Below are positions 53,266 to 61,780 of a DNA stretch of 64,000 nucleotides, one piece after another. Source of the DNA: [Flavobacterium] thermophilum. GTDB lineage: Bacteria; Bacillota; Bacilli; Bacillales; Anoxybacillaceae. Made by a program: the position numbers and the translations under genes. The stretch is taken from contig UGGS01000001.1 in assembly GCA_900450595.1 (NCBI GenBank), forward strand, positions 2,294,001 through 2,358,000, given 5' to 3'. Numbering within the stretch: the first letter of the stretch is position 1; each line of letters opens with the position of its first letter. The notes beneath the pieces were generated by a model. It was not told the origin of the DNA and ran no database searches. It worked only from the letters and a program-made list of their open reading frames with translations.

Positions 53266-56037
53266 TTAGTTAGTAGTAAAGTTAGTTACAGGAATTGGTG
53301 TAGTGATTTCTGTCAAAGGATTATCTGCTTTATCTGTTGTCGAGTCAAGGTTCGTTTGTGCGTCAGTATCTAATGTAAACCCAAGAGTACGGTCCGCATT
53401 ACCAAGGCTAGTTACAGGAATTTCAGCAGAAAGTCCGTCTGCAGAAAGCACAGCAGTTCCTAAAGTAATTCCTGTTGCAGCAGTAGATGCATTTGCTTTA
53501 CCTGCAAGGACAAAGTCTGCTGCATTAACAACTTTCATAGCTTCAGAGAACTTCACAATAAGTTTGTAACCATTTGTAGCATTACCAGTAATATACGCTT
53601 CTTTAACGACAGGCTTAGTAGCATCTACAACGGCAACTGGAAGGCTAGTTAATGGTAAAATAGCCCCGGCAGCGTTTTTAACACCGCCAACAGAAATTGT
53701 TGCAGTACCACCATTACCGAATGCTGCATATGGACCAACTAAGTCCTTAGCATCAACTTCTGAAAGGTCAATTGTAACTGTATCTACAACAACTGTGTCT
53801 GACTTATCTCCATCTTTGTTTAAGTCAGCACCAACTGTTGCTTCGGAGACAGATTGGTCATTGTTGAATGTAACTTTTGCCTTAGCTGGAAGAGCAGCTC
53901 CATTGATTGAGTAAAGTGCCTTATTGTCTGCACCATCAACGTATAGGTTACCTGTAGCACGGTTGACTCCAGCTAGAACATCATTCTTATCGAAAGTTAC
54001 AGTAACTGTCCTAGCTGCAGAAGTTACACCAGCAGATTGGATATATGCTGAAAGTGGTGCAACTGGAGTAACAACTTCTTTATCATTAGTGATAGTTAAG
54101 ACTTGTGCATCATTAGTGTTAGATGAATCATCAGAAACTCCATTAACTTTCAATACTAAGCTATAGCTTCCATTTTTCAATGAGCCTGCAAGAGCAAGCT
54201 TATATTTATTCGTTCCAGCAACAGGAGTTACACCAGAAACTGTTGTCGCAGATGTACCATCTTGTTTGTTTACAAAGAAGTCTCCAGCTTCAACACCTGT
54301 TACAGCTTCTGAGAATTCTACCTCGATTTCATTAGCAGCTGTAAATTTAGCTTCTTTGATAGCTGGTTTCACAGTGTCACGAACAAGTGTTACTTGTGAA
54401 GTTTTAGTGTCAACCACATTACCAAGTTTATCTTGAAGAGCTTGTACAGTAACATCAAGTGTTGCAGAGTTTACAGTAGCATCTGCAAATGGAAGTGCAG
54501 CAAGCTCAACAACAAGTGTACGTTTATCATCTTTGAATGATGGAAGAGCTTTAAGTGCTACAGCATTACCTTTAGCATCTTTAACTTTGATTGAATCAAC
54601 TGCTACAGCAGTGTTCATTTCTTTATCAAACTTGATTTCGAATGTCTTAGGACCAACTGCGTTAATAACGAAGTTTGGTTTTACAGCATCTTTCGTAACT
54701 ACGATAGAAGCACGTTCTGGTGTTCCACCTTTGTTACCAGCAAGGTCAGTTAATCCGTAAACTTCAACTTCATATGATTTACCAACTTCAAGTTCTTTAC
54801 CAGAAACAGTGTAAGTGAAATCGTCAACTTTAGCAGCACCTAGGATAGAATCTCCAACTTTAATAGTTGTGAATGAAACTGGCTCTGAGAATTTAAGTGT
54901 AAATGAATTAACTTTATCATCTTTTGTTACTGCAGATGCAGAAACAATCTTAGGAGCTACTGTATCTTCAACTGTAACATCTTTAAGGAATGAAGGAACT
55001 TTTTCACCGTTTACAGTTTCTAATTTAACACCTGTTACACGGTATTCTGCTTTTTGCTCAAGAGCAGATGAAAGTGTAATAATTACAGTTTTTCCATCTT
55101 CTGAAAGCCCTACTGAAGTGATTGTAGCGTCAGCATCTGTTGCAGATTTTGTAACTTTAAAGTTAGCTGCAACTACAGTATCTTTTTTAAGAGCTTTGTT
55201 AAATTTTACTTCAACTTGTTTAAGGTTAATCGCACTTACACTCTCAACCTTCGGCGTCAATGCTGCTTCATACGCCGCCTTGGCGTCTTGTGCTGCTTTT
55301 TGCAGTTCAGCTTTGAACGCATCGGTTACTTTCGATACGTATTGGTTGACTTTGTCAAGCGCGGCTTTCGCTTTGTCCAAGTTGCCGGCTTTGACAGCGT
55401 CTTGCGCTTCACGAGCTTTCATGGCAACGGTGATGTCGTAGATCAAGCTGTCGCGCAGTTTTTGCGCTTCGTCTTTGAATTGCGAGCGAAGCAGTTCGCG
55501 CGTCGTTTGGCCGTAGACGCGATCCAGGATGACCGTGCGCGTTCTGAGCTCGTACGAAATTTTGTGGTAGAGCTCTTCTGCCTTTTTCAAGTCTTTTGCT
55601 TCGACAGCTTTCGCCAGATCTTGACGCAGACCGTCAAGCTTGACTGCGTAGTTGTAAGCGTCGATGTACGTAGCCACGCGCGCTTCGCCCGATTTCGGGT
55701 TGGCTTTGAATACATACGTTTCGTATGTAGCTTGCAAATCAGCCAAATACGCGTCTTTTTTCGCGCCGCCGGCTTTGTTCACGACAGCAACCGCGTTTGC
55801 ATACGCTTTTTTCGCTTTGTTGTAGGCGTCGTATACGTCGTTGATGTTCGGGAGTTTGCCCGTTTCCGTTACCGTGTGGCTGTACGCATAATACGCTGCT
55901 TTAAATTGCGCTTTCGCTTGGCTGACGACCGTCGCCACGTCCGTTGCTGCTTGGGAAGTGTGCGGGTTGGCTGCGACGAAAGCGCTCGCTGCTACAGCGC
56001 TGGCTGTGGCGAGTTTGACTGCTTTCTTTTTGTCCAT
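53266..56037 (-). CDS. S-layer protein, SbsC type
   Basis: 923 residues from the ATG at 56037 (GAAGGGGG 12 bases upstream), which gives MDKKKAVKLATASAVAASAF, the start of SbsC-type proteins. Signal peptide 1-30, mature ATDVATVVSQAK. Residues 31-262 are the helical polymer-binding domain, nearly the same as in SbsC (YIDAYNYAVKLDGLRQDLAK, KAGNLDKAKAALDKVNQYVS). The remaining ~660 residues are Ig-like beta domains (for example DVTVEDTVAPKIVSASAV) that should form the lattice. There are no SLH motifs. The coding DNA is GC-rich for the first 262 codons and AT-rich after, a sign of domain exchange. Probable client of SecA2/SlaP. Confidence 0.93.
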   Translation of the reverse strand: MDKKKAVKLATASAVAASAFVAANPHTSQAATDVATVVSQAKAQFKAAYYAYSHTVTETGKLPNINDVYDAYNKAKKAYANAVAVVNKAGGAKKDAYLADLQATYETYVFKANPKSGEARVATYIDAYNYAVKLDGLRQDLAKAVEAKDLKKAEELYHKISYELRTRTVILDRVYGQTTRELLRSQFKDEAQKLRDSLIYDITVAMKAREAQDAVKAGNLDKAKAALDKVNQYVSKVTDAFKAELQKAAQDAKAAYEAALTPKVESVSAINLKQVEVKFNKALKKDTVVAANFKVTKSATDADATITSVGLSEDGKTVIITLSSALEQKAEYRVTGVKLETVNGEKVPSFLKDVTVEDTVAPKIVSASAVTKDDKVNSFTLKFSEPVSFTTIKVGDSILGAAKVDDFTYTVSGKELEVGKSYEVEVYGLTDLAGNKGGTPERASIVVTKDAVKPNFVINAVGPKTFEIKFDKEMNTAVAVDSIKVKDAKGNAVALKALPSFKDDKRTLVVELAALPFADATVNSATLDVTVQALQDKLGNVVDTKTSQVTLVRDTVKPAIKEAKFTAANEIEVEFSEAVTGVEAGDFFVNKQDGTSATTVSGVTPVAGTNKYKLALAGSLKNGSYSLVLKVNGVSDDSSNTNDAQVLTITNDKEVVTPVAPLSAYIQSAGVTSAARTVTVTFDKNDVLAGVNRATGNLYVDGADNKALYSINGAALPAKAKVTFNNDQSVSEATVGADLNKDGDKSDTVVVDTVTIDLSEVDAKDLVGPYAAFGNGGTATISVGGVKNAAGAILPLTSLPVAVVDATKPVVKEAYITGNATNGYKLIVKFSEAMKVVNAADFVLAGKANASTAATGITLGTAVLSADGLSAEIPVTSLGNADRTLGFTLDTDAQTNLDSTTDKADNPLTEITTPIPVTNFTTN

Positions 56038-56046
56038 AAAGCCCAA

Positions 56047-56409
56047 AATCCCCCTTCATTTTTATGAAACTTTAAGACAATGATCCTAAACGGCTGCCGT
56101 TTAGTAGATTCATTGCCTAAAAGGTGCTAACATCAACCAATATCATCCTTGACGGCTAGATGCTGGGCTGATTAGAAAGCCTAGCATCTGTTGCTAGCAC
56201 TTGAGCATAATTCCTCAATGCTCCACGTCTCCTATAGTAATACATTTTTTTTCTAAATTCTAGTCCTAAATACAAATTTTTTAGAGAATATGCCTTTGAA
56301 ATTATTGCCATCGATGGCGACATTGATATGAATATGCCTGTAACAGAAATTTAGAACGATATTTTGGCAGTTTGATGGTTTTGGTTGGCAAACATTTTGT
56401 GCAAAAACA
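56047..56409 (-). promoter_or_regulatory. Long 5' leader and promoter region of the S-layer gene
   Basis: A 363-base region without coding frames. The minus-strand RNA can form an outer stem (GTGCTAACA 56124-56132 with TGCTAGCAC 56192-56200, one G-U) enclosing a strong inner hairpin (AGATGCTGGGCT 56158-56169 with AGCCTAGCATCT 56178-56189). Further upstream an A/T-rich stretch with TACTAT near 56233-56240 may be a -10 box, but no -35 partner is clear. Long structured leaders are common on highly expressed S-layer genes and stabilise the mRNA. Confidence 0.6.
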
Positions 56410-57189
56410 TCAATCGTTTTTCTTCACCGTGACGTCCATCGGTTGGCCAAGCGTCATTTTGACGACGTCATAGCGGTCATTCAAGTACAAATCGAGAAAG
56501 CGGAACTGTCCTGCGAATTGTTCCGGACTGTTCGTGATGGAAAATTGCAGCTGCATTGCGTAATCGCCGCTGTTGGCGAGCTGTTCGGCGATTTTTTCGA
56601 TCTCTTCCTTCGGCACGTTGTACGCTTTTAAGTAAGAGATCGAGTCGGCGATCGCTTCGGCGTTGTCGTTGAAGAAAATGGAGAGCGTCACCGTTGCGCC
56701 GTCGATGCGGCCTTCAAGCGGCAATGACATATTTTGGCCGTATAAATACCAGCCGAACAGACGATTTCCTTTTTGCCGCTCAATGACGAACGGAACGGAT
56801 TCATTTCCTGCCTGAAGAATGTATTGCCCTTTCAATGAGCGGGCGACAAGGGCGAGAAGTTCGTCTTTTGTGAACGGCACGTATTGGATGGCGTCCCCTT
56901 GTTTGGCATACAGTCCGCCGCCGAGGCTGTAATAGACGGCGCCGCCTGCCCGTTTTTGGCTGTAGACGCGATACTCGCGCCCTTGTTTCGCCGTCATGGC
57001 GGTCTGCCATGCCGCTCCGTTCAGGCGGTATAGAGGCGTGTCGCGCAAAATGACGACTTTGCCGATCATGCCTTGTTTCCATTGGACTTGCCCCCATTGG
57101 ACGGCGGCGTCAACTGTTTGTCCATTTCCTCCGAGGGCGATGGCGGCGGCGAGGCAGATGGCAGCTGCCATTTGGAATGCATGTTTCAT
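56410..57189 (-). CDS. Exported protein with a divergent wall-associated module and unknown C-terminal domain
   Basis: 259 residues from the ATG at 57189, nine bases after AGGAGG. Signal peptide 1-28. Residues 30-112 are a divergent copy of the shared module (VQWKQGMIGKVVILRDTPLY, EYRVYSQK, GGGLYAKQG, PFTKDELLAL). Residues 113-259 have no recognised fold: beta-rich, with RLFGWYLYGQNMSLPLEGRI and a helical segment (NVPKEEIEKIAEQLANSG). It lies between the NlpC/P60 hydrolase and the S-layer gene, so a wall or S-layer role is likely. Confidence 0.6.
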   Translation of the reverse strand: MKHAFQMAAAICLAAAIALGGNGQTVDAAVQWGQVQWKQGMIGKVVILRDTPLYRLNGAAWQTAMTAKQGREYRVYSQKRAGGAVYYSLGGGLYAKQGDAIQYVPFTKDELLALVARSLKGQYILQAGNESVPFVIERQKGNRLFGWYLYGQNMSLPLEGRIDGATVTLSIFFNDNAEAIADSISYLKAYNVPKEEIEKIAEQLANSGDYAMQLQFSITNSPEQFAGQFRFLDLYLNDRYDVVKMTLGQPMDVTVKKND

Positions 57190-57234
57190 CTTCGTTTTCC
57201 TCCTCATTTTGGTCATCGTTGTCGTTCCAGCATG

Positions 57235-58590
57235 CTAAAATAACCGCTTCGCCCCCAAGTACCGCTGTTTCCAATACGATTGGTCGAGGCGGCTGATCGT
57301 CACGCCGGTCGAAGCGCCGCTATGGATGAACTGGCCGTTGCCGATATAGATGCCGGCGTGCGATGGGCCGTTGGTGGTCGTGGCGAAAAAGACGATGTCG
57401 CCGACTTCCGGGGCGGAAACCGATGCGCCTGCATTCCACATCAAGGCGACGGTGCGCGGGATGGGGACGCCTTGTTGCTGGAACAGGTAGAAAATGAAGC
57501 CGCTGCAGTCAAATCCCTCTTCCGGTGTCTCGCCGCCCCAAACGTATGGGGTTCCGAGCAGCTCAGCCGCATCGGCGACAAGTTCGATGACATCCACCTT
57601 CGTCGGGGGAGCTTGTCCAAGCAGACGCTCGTATGTTTCGCTGTCAACAATGCCGGTCGCTGGGAGTTTGGCCGCTTGTTGGAAACGGCGGACGGCATCG
57701 GCGGTGGCAGTGCCGTAGTAGCCGGTGATGTCCGTCCAGAAGTAGCCGAGCTCTTTGAGCTTCGTCTGAATGCGCTTGACGTCTTCGCCGAGCGCGCCGA
57801 TTGAGAGGCGAACCGCCAGGCGCTCGCGCTCGATCGGTGCAGGGGAGGTCGTTTTCGCTTTTACTGCGCTCGCGAGGCGGGCAGCGGTTTGGTTGTCGAC
57901 CGCGCCGGTCACTGGCAGGCCGTTGTCGCGTTGAAAGCGGCGGATGGCGTCGGCGGTCAGCACCCCATAGTAGCCGGTGATGTCCGAATACGTAAAGTAG
58001 CCGAGTTGTTTGAGCTGTTGCTGCAGCTCGCGGACGTCGTCGCCGCGATCACCGATTGTCAACACGTCAGACGACTCCACTGGCTGGCTTGTTGCTTTTT
58101 GCTTCAGCCGCTCAAGCGTCGCCCGGTCCGCCCGCCCGGTGGCGGGAAGCCCGTTCGCCCGTTGAAACTGCTTCACGGCATCGGCCGTCACCGCGCCGTA
58201 GTAGCCGGTGATTTGCGGATAGCGAAAATAGCCGAGCTGTTTCAGCCGGCGTTGCAAATCACTGACGGCCGCGCCGCGGGAACCGATGGCGAGCGTGTCG
58301 TTTGACGCAGGCGCGTTTTTGAGCTTCGCGTAGGTGGCGTCATCGACGATGCCGGTGGCTGGCAAGTTCATCGCCCGTTGGAACGCTTTGACCGCTTCTT
58401 CGGTAATGGCGCCAAAGTAGCCGGTCGCTTGCGGATACGTGAAAAAGCCTTTTTCTTTCAAGCGCTGCTGGAGCTGTTTGATTTCAGGAGAACTCATGCC
58501 TTTCTTCCATTCCGCCGCTTGGCTCTCGTCCGGCGCGAGAAAAAAGGCAGAAGCCATGGCAGCGGCGAAAACAACGTGATTCGGTTTCAC
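57235..58590 (-). CDS. Secreted NlpC/P60 peptidoglycan hydrolase with four peptidoglycan-binding repeats
   Basis: 451 residues, GTG start nine bases after GGGAGAGGG. Signal peptide 1-25. Four PG_binding_1 repeats of about 70 residues at 27-92, 100-165, 174-240 and 250-318, each with the pattern ELQQxLKxLGYFxYxxITGYYG and AVxxFQRxxGLPATG. The NlpC/P60 domain (about 335-450) has the catalytic Cys in EGFDCSGFIFYLF and the His in GPSHAGIYIGNGQFIHSG. It should cut peptide cross-links in peptidoglycan (DL-endopeptidase) during growth or wall turnover. Confidence 0.93.
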   Translation of the reverse strand: MKPNHVVFAAAMASAFFLAPDESQAAEWKKGMSSPEIKQLQQRLKEKGFFTYPQATGYFGAITEEAVKAFQRAMNLPATGIVDDATYAKLKNAPASNDTLAIGSRGAAVSDLQRRLKQLGYFRYPQITGYYGAVTADAVKQFQRANGLPATGRADRATLERLKQKATSQPVESSDVLTIGDRGDDVRELQQQLKQLGYFTYSDITGYYGVLTADAIRRFQRDNGLPVTGAVDNQTAARLASAVKAKTTSPAPIERERLAVRLSIGALGEDVKRIQTKLKELGYFWTDITGYYGTATADAVRRFQQAAKLPATGIVDSETYERLLGQAPPTKVDVIELVADAAELLGTPYVWGGETPEEGFDCSGFIFYLFQQQGVPIPRTVALMWNAGASVSAPEVGDIVFFATTTNGPSHAGIYIGNGQFIHSGASTGVTISRLDQSYWKQRYLGAKRLF

Positions 58591-58772
58591 GGATGCGCCC
58601 TCTCCCTTCGCCGTCTGTTTCGTTTTTCATCTTTCATCGAGGCCTCATGCGGGATAGTTCCTCAGGCCGGCTTGACATCCCGCAGCCAAAAATAGTAATG
58701 TTCTATATTTTCAGTATAACGGACGAAAGCCATGAAAGGAAACGATTTTTTTTATTGGAAGAAGGAAGAAGT

Positions 58773-59282
58773 TTATGCGCCGGAACGGGGCATGCTTCGC
58801 TTCGGAGGCGACGGATACGTGAACAAATACGACACGCATCGATCGTCGACAAGGTAAATCGACTGCAGCACTTCATAAATGAGCTGTTTTTCCATCGCCA
58901 GCCATTCATCTGCGCGGATCGGGATGTATTTTTGCCTCGGTTCGTTCCACTCATAAAGGGCGACGGTAAACTTTTTTTGGCGAAGATCGAGCTTGACGAT
59001 AAACATGTAAAGCTGGCTCGTGCATTTAAATACAAAATAGAGCTGGGCTTCCTTTGAGCAGGTGATCGTGCGGAACAGCGCCTCGCCTTCCGATGCAAAA
59101 CGCATCCGTCCACCTTCGTTTTTCAGCGAGCGCAGCGAATCGGTAAAACTGGCCGGGGCGATCGTTTTCAGCCGCACGGAAAACGGATTTTTCATTTCCT
59201 TAATATAGATGTGGTACATTTTCTGGGCGTGTTTCTCCCCGTTTCGTTCACAAATGACAAAATCGGCAAGATAGATGTTCAC
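58773..59282 (-). CDS. Protein of unknown function
   Basis: 169 residues, GTG start after GAGGGGG. No signal peptide. Alternating hydrophobic strands (QLYFVFKCTSQLYMFIVKL, KFTVALYEWNEPRQKYIPIR) suggest a beta-sandwich or beta-barrel in the cytoplasm. The C-terminus is basic and proline-rich. No family recognised. It is transcribed away from the XRE regulator that follows. Confidence 0.6.
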   Translation of the reverse strand: MNIYLADFVICERNGEKHAQKMYHIYIKEMKNPFSVRLKTIAPASFTDSLRSLKNEGGRMRFASEGEALFRTITCSKEAQLYFVFKCTSQLYMFIVKLDLRQKKFTVALYEWNEPRQKYIPIRADEWLAMEKQLIYEVLQSIYLVDDRCVSYLFTYPSPPKRSMPRSGA

Positions 59283-59490
59283 CTTGACCCCCTCTTTTTG
59301 GTTCGTAATTTCCTATTTTTAACTAATTGTACTATGTCCTTCCTGGACAAAAAAGATGCCGAACGACGAAATCACGGACAAATCTGTTCTGATTTAGAAA
59401 CAAAGATAGAAATGAGCGAAAAAGGAACAACCATTGACTCCATGCTTTTCTATCTTTAAAGAGTAATGATGAAAAGCGTGGTGACGAACG

Positions 59491-59898
59491 ATGACAAACT
59501 TGGGGGAGACGCTCAAACAACTGCGAAAACAACGGCGCTGGACACAGGAAGAGCTGGCCGAGCAGCTGAACGTGTCGCGTTCGCAAATCAGCAAATGGGA
59601 AAACGGCAGCTTGCTTCCGGATGTGCAGTCGCTTGAGAAGCTCTGCCAGTTGTTTGACGTCAGCGCCGATTTTTTGCTTGGCGGCGAAACGCGCCAACGC
59701 GAGCTGTTGCGCGAAGTGACAGACATATACGGAACGGCGGACGTGCACGAAACGGTGCTCGCGGCGTTGGACTACTTGCTTCATAACCAAGAGATGAGCG
59801 AAGCGGTGTACGCGCTCGCGAAGCTGCCGGATAAAAAGCGAAAACATGTCGAAACGATGATCATGACAATCGTAAAAGAGTGCTCCGAGCTCATGTAG
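59491..59898 (+). CDS. XRE family transcriptional regulator
   Basis: 135 residues. A clear N-terminal helix-turn-helix at about 5-60 (LKQLRKQRRWTQEELAEQLN, VSRSQISKWENGSLLPD). The second half (75-135) is helical and may bind a partner, as in SinR or phage-type regulators. Its targets are not evident; the divergent unknown gene at 58773 is the nearest candidate. Confidence 0.85.
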   Translation: MTNLGETLKQLRKQRRWTQEELAEQLNVSRSQISKWENGSLLPDVQSLEKLCQLFDVSADFLLGGETRQRELLREVTDIYGTADVHETVLAALDYLLHNQEMSEAVYALAKLPDKKRKHVETMIMTIVKECSELM

Positions 59899-60018
59899 CT
59901 CCCCTCATGCTGAAAAAAAGCGCTAACAACGACGTGCTAGCGCCATCCGTTGGGGAGTGTTTGGGGACACGTTCTTTCTCTTGGGGATTCGCTTTGAAAG
60001 GCATGTATGGGGAAACGA

Positions 60019-60366
60019 CTATACGTGCTCCGGCCATTCTGGTTTCTTTCCGGAGTGGAGAAATTGGACGGACTCCGCGACGACTTCGGTGACATAGACG
60101 CGTTGACCGTCTTTTTTATCGTAGCGGCGCGTTTGGATTCTCCCCGTCACCGCCACCATCGATCCTTTTCGGCAATAATTGGCGGTATGTTCCGCTGTTT
60201 TCCGCCATAAAACGCATGGAACGAAATCGGCGTCAATCCCCCCTTCCGCGTTGCGGAAATTTCTCGCCACCGCCAGCGTGACAGTCGCGACGGCAGCCCC
60301 TTCGGCCGTGTAGCGAAGCTCGGGATCTTTCGTCAACCGGCCGACCAACACGACTTGGTTGATCAT
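60019..60366 (-). CDS. ssbB: Single-stranded DNA-binding protein SsbB (competence type)
   Basis: 115 residues from the ATG at 60366 (AAAGGGGG 12 bases upstream). The OB fold is typical: [40 protein letters not shown] and [20 protein letters not shown]. It lacks the long glycine/glutamine tail and acidic tip of essential SsbA, so it is the short paralogue. In Bacillus subtilis ssbB protects incoming DNA during transformation. As in B. subtilis, ywpF lies next to it. Confidence 0.9.
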   Translation of the reverse strand: MINQVVLVGRLTKDPELRYTAEGAAVATVTLAVARNFRNAEGGIDADFVPCVLWRKTAEHTANYCRKGSMVAVTGRIQTRRYDKKDGQRVYVTEVVAESVQFLHSGKKPEWPEHV

Positions 60367-60430
60367 GTGTTGGCGCATCCCCCCTTTCCTCCACCGCACC
60401 TTTATGATAACGAATCTCGTTTTGGGTCGT

Positions 60431-60444
60431 AAAATCGCGATTTT
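60431..60444. promoter_or_regulatory. 14-bp perfect palindrome upstream of ssbB
   Basis: AAAATCGCGATTTT lies 64 bases before the ssbB start, within its promoter region. The A4/T4 flanks recall ComK boxes (AAAA-N5-TTTT) although the spacing is six, so another regulator is equally possible. Confidence 0.35.
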
Positions 60445-60605
60445 TGCATTTTTTGGCGCACTCTATGGATACAATTCAGCGAAAAAGGCGAAATCTTCGT
60501 CGACAATGGCGGGGCAAAATGGCGTTTTTGCCATCCGACGGAAAATATGCAGATCGTTTTTCAGCAGGAAGGGCGGCATCCCGTTTTTCTTCCCTCGTCC
60601 GCCTG

Positions 60606-60614
60606 TGCTATAAT
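60606..60614 (+). promoter_or_regulatory. Extended -10 promoter of ywpF
   Basis: TGCTATAAT carries a perfect TATAAT with the TG extension. The start codon at 60648 is 33 bases downstream, with GAGGTG as ribosome binding site. No clear -35. Confidence 0.6.
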
Positions 60615-60647
60615 CTTGGATAAGACAACGGTAACGAGGTGGACGAG

Positions 60648-61088
60648 ATGAAAACGTTCAAGCTTGTCGGGCTCTCGGTCATCGACGACGACATGCACCG
60701 CCAAGACATCCCGTTTATTGACGGGTTGATCATCAACAAAGAAGACGGGCAAAACCGCTGGCTCGTGGAGGCGTATTTGGATGACGACTATGAGCCAATG
60801 TTTGTGAGCTTGCAGCGGCGTCCAGAGTTTCAACTGCAAGTGACGATCACCCACACGAGCAACGACCCGGCGAACATGCTTGTTGCCGTCCGTTCGATCA
60901 CGAAAATGAACGGCCACATTAGCGTCTTGATGGAAGGGCTGATGATCCCGCGGCGCACCCATTTGGCGGAAGTCGTGCTGGCCGGCCTTGTCAAGAAAGG
61001 GCTGCAAGGCGAGGCGCTGCTCAAAGAATTCCGCCAGCAAATGGATGAGCGAATCGATGCCAAGGCGCCGCAGGAACGGAAAAGGTAA
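60648..61088 (+). CDS. ywpF: YwpF-like protein
   Basis: 146 residues from the ATG at 60648 (GAGGTG six bases upstream; a GTG three codons earlier lacks spacing). Begins MKTFKLVGLSVIDDD, as in the YwpF family of Bacillaceae. Soluble, with a C-terminal helix rich in charged residues (LLKEFRQQMDERIDAKAP). Function unknown. Divergent from ssbB, an arrangement conserved with B. subtilis ywpF-ywpH. A strong terminator follows. Confidence 0.85.
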   Translation: MKTFKLVGLSVIDDDMHRQDIPFIDGLIINKEDGQNRWLVEAYLDDDYEPMFVSLQRRPEFQLQVTITHTSNDPANMLVAVRSITKMNGHISVLMEGLMIPRRTHLAEVVLAGLVKKGLQGEALLKEFRQQMDERIDAKAPQERKR

Positions 61089-61123
61089 AAGGCTGGAGAG
61101 CGCACTTTCCAGCCTTTTTGTTT
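61087..61123 (+). terminator. Terminator of ywpF
   Basis: AAAAGGCTGGA (61087-61097) and TCCAGCCTTTTT (61108-61119) form an 11-pair stem with a T-run, directly after the stop codon. Confidence 0.92.
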
Positions 61124-61144
61124 GCCTTCCTGCAGGCAAGTGGA

Positions 61145-61774
61145 TCATCCTCTTGGAAACGCCAAGGCATCAACCCGAACCGGGCGGGCGGTGACGATGT
61201 AGCGCTTCGGAGCGCGGCCGATGAGGCGAAACGGGTAGCACGTTGTCACCGTCAGCGTTGGGCGCGCTTTCTCGACCAAAACGGTCCGGTCGTCGTCATC
61301 GACGATGCGGATGTTGACGATGCGGTAATGGATGGCGGCGCGATCCGTCCGAATGATAAGCGCATCGCCGATCTCAAGCTCGCCAAAGCGGCGGAACACA
61401 GTATCGCGGTGCCCGGATAGCACGACATGCCCTCGTCCCCCCGGCCAATCGCTCGCTGGATAATGGCCGACACCTCGGCGCAATTCTTGTTCGCCGACGC
61501 CTTCATACACGGGAATCGCCGCCCCGAGCTTTGGGATGGCGAGCTCACCAAGGTAGACGCCAAGCGGTGCGTCTTTTTGCGCCGAACGTTCCGCTGGAAG
61601 GCTTGCGGCCGGCGGTGAGGAAGGCGCAGGAGCATCCCGCTTGACCGCCATCCAGCCGACGGTGTACCAATAGCCGTTCCAACCGGCCATCGCCGCTCCG
61701 ATGACGATCGCCGCCAGCGCCGCCCATTGGGCGGCCCGGCGCCCCCACGAAACCCGCGCGGGCTTGCCGTTCAC
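61145..61774 (-). CDS. srtD: Class D sortase
   Basis: 209 residues, GTG start. One N-terminal membrane segment (about 15-40) and a short linker, then the sortase barrel: GELAIPKLGAAIPVYEG, the His in LSGHRDTVFRRFGEL, the Cys in TLTVTTCYPF and the Arg in RAPKRYIV. The TLTVTTCYPF form and size fit class D. It joins the cut sorting signal of substrate proteins to peptidoglycan. Its gene starts seven bases after the gene for an LPXTA substrate, so both are made together. Confidence 0.92.
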   Translation of the reverse strand: MNGKPARVSWGRRAAQWAALAAIVIGAAMAGWNGYWYTVGWMAVKRDAPAPSSPPAASLPAERSAQKDAPLGVYLGELAIPKLGAAIPVYEGVGEQELRRGVGHYPASDWPGGRGHVVLSGHRDTVFRRFGELEIGDALIIRTDRAAIHYRIVNIRIVDDDDRTVLVEKARPTLTVTTCYPFRLIGRAPKRYIVTARPVRVDALAFPRG

Positions 61775-61780
61775 GTTCCT

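Noticed and set aside
60431..60444. A ComK box controlling ssbB
   Set aside because: The palindrome has A4 and T4 arms but a six-base spacing and no second half-site at one or two helical turns, so it is listed only as a palindrome.
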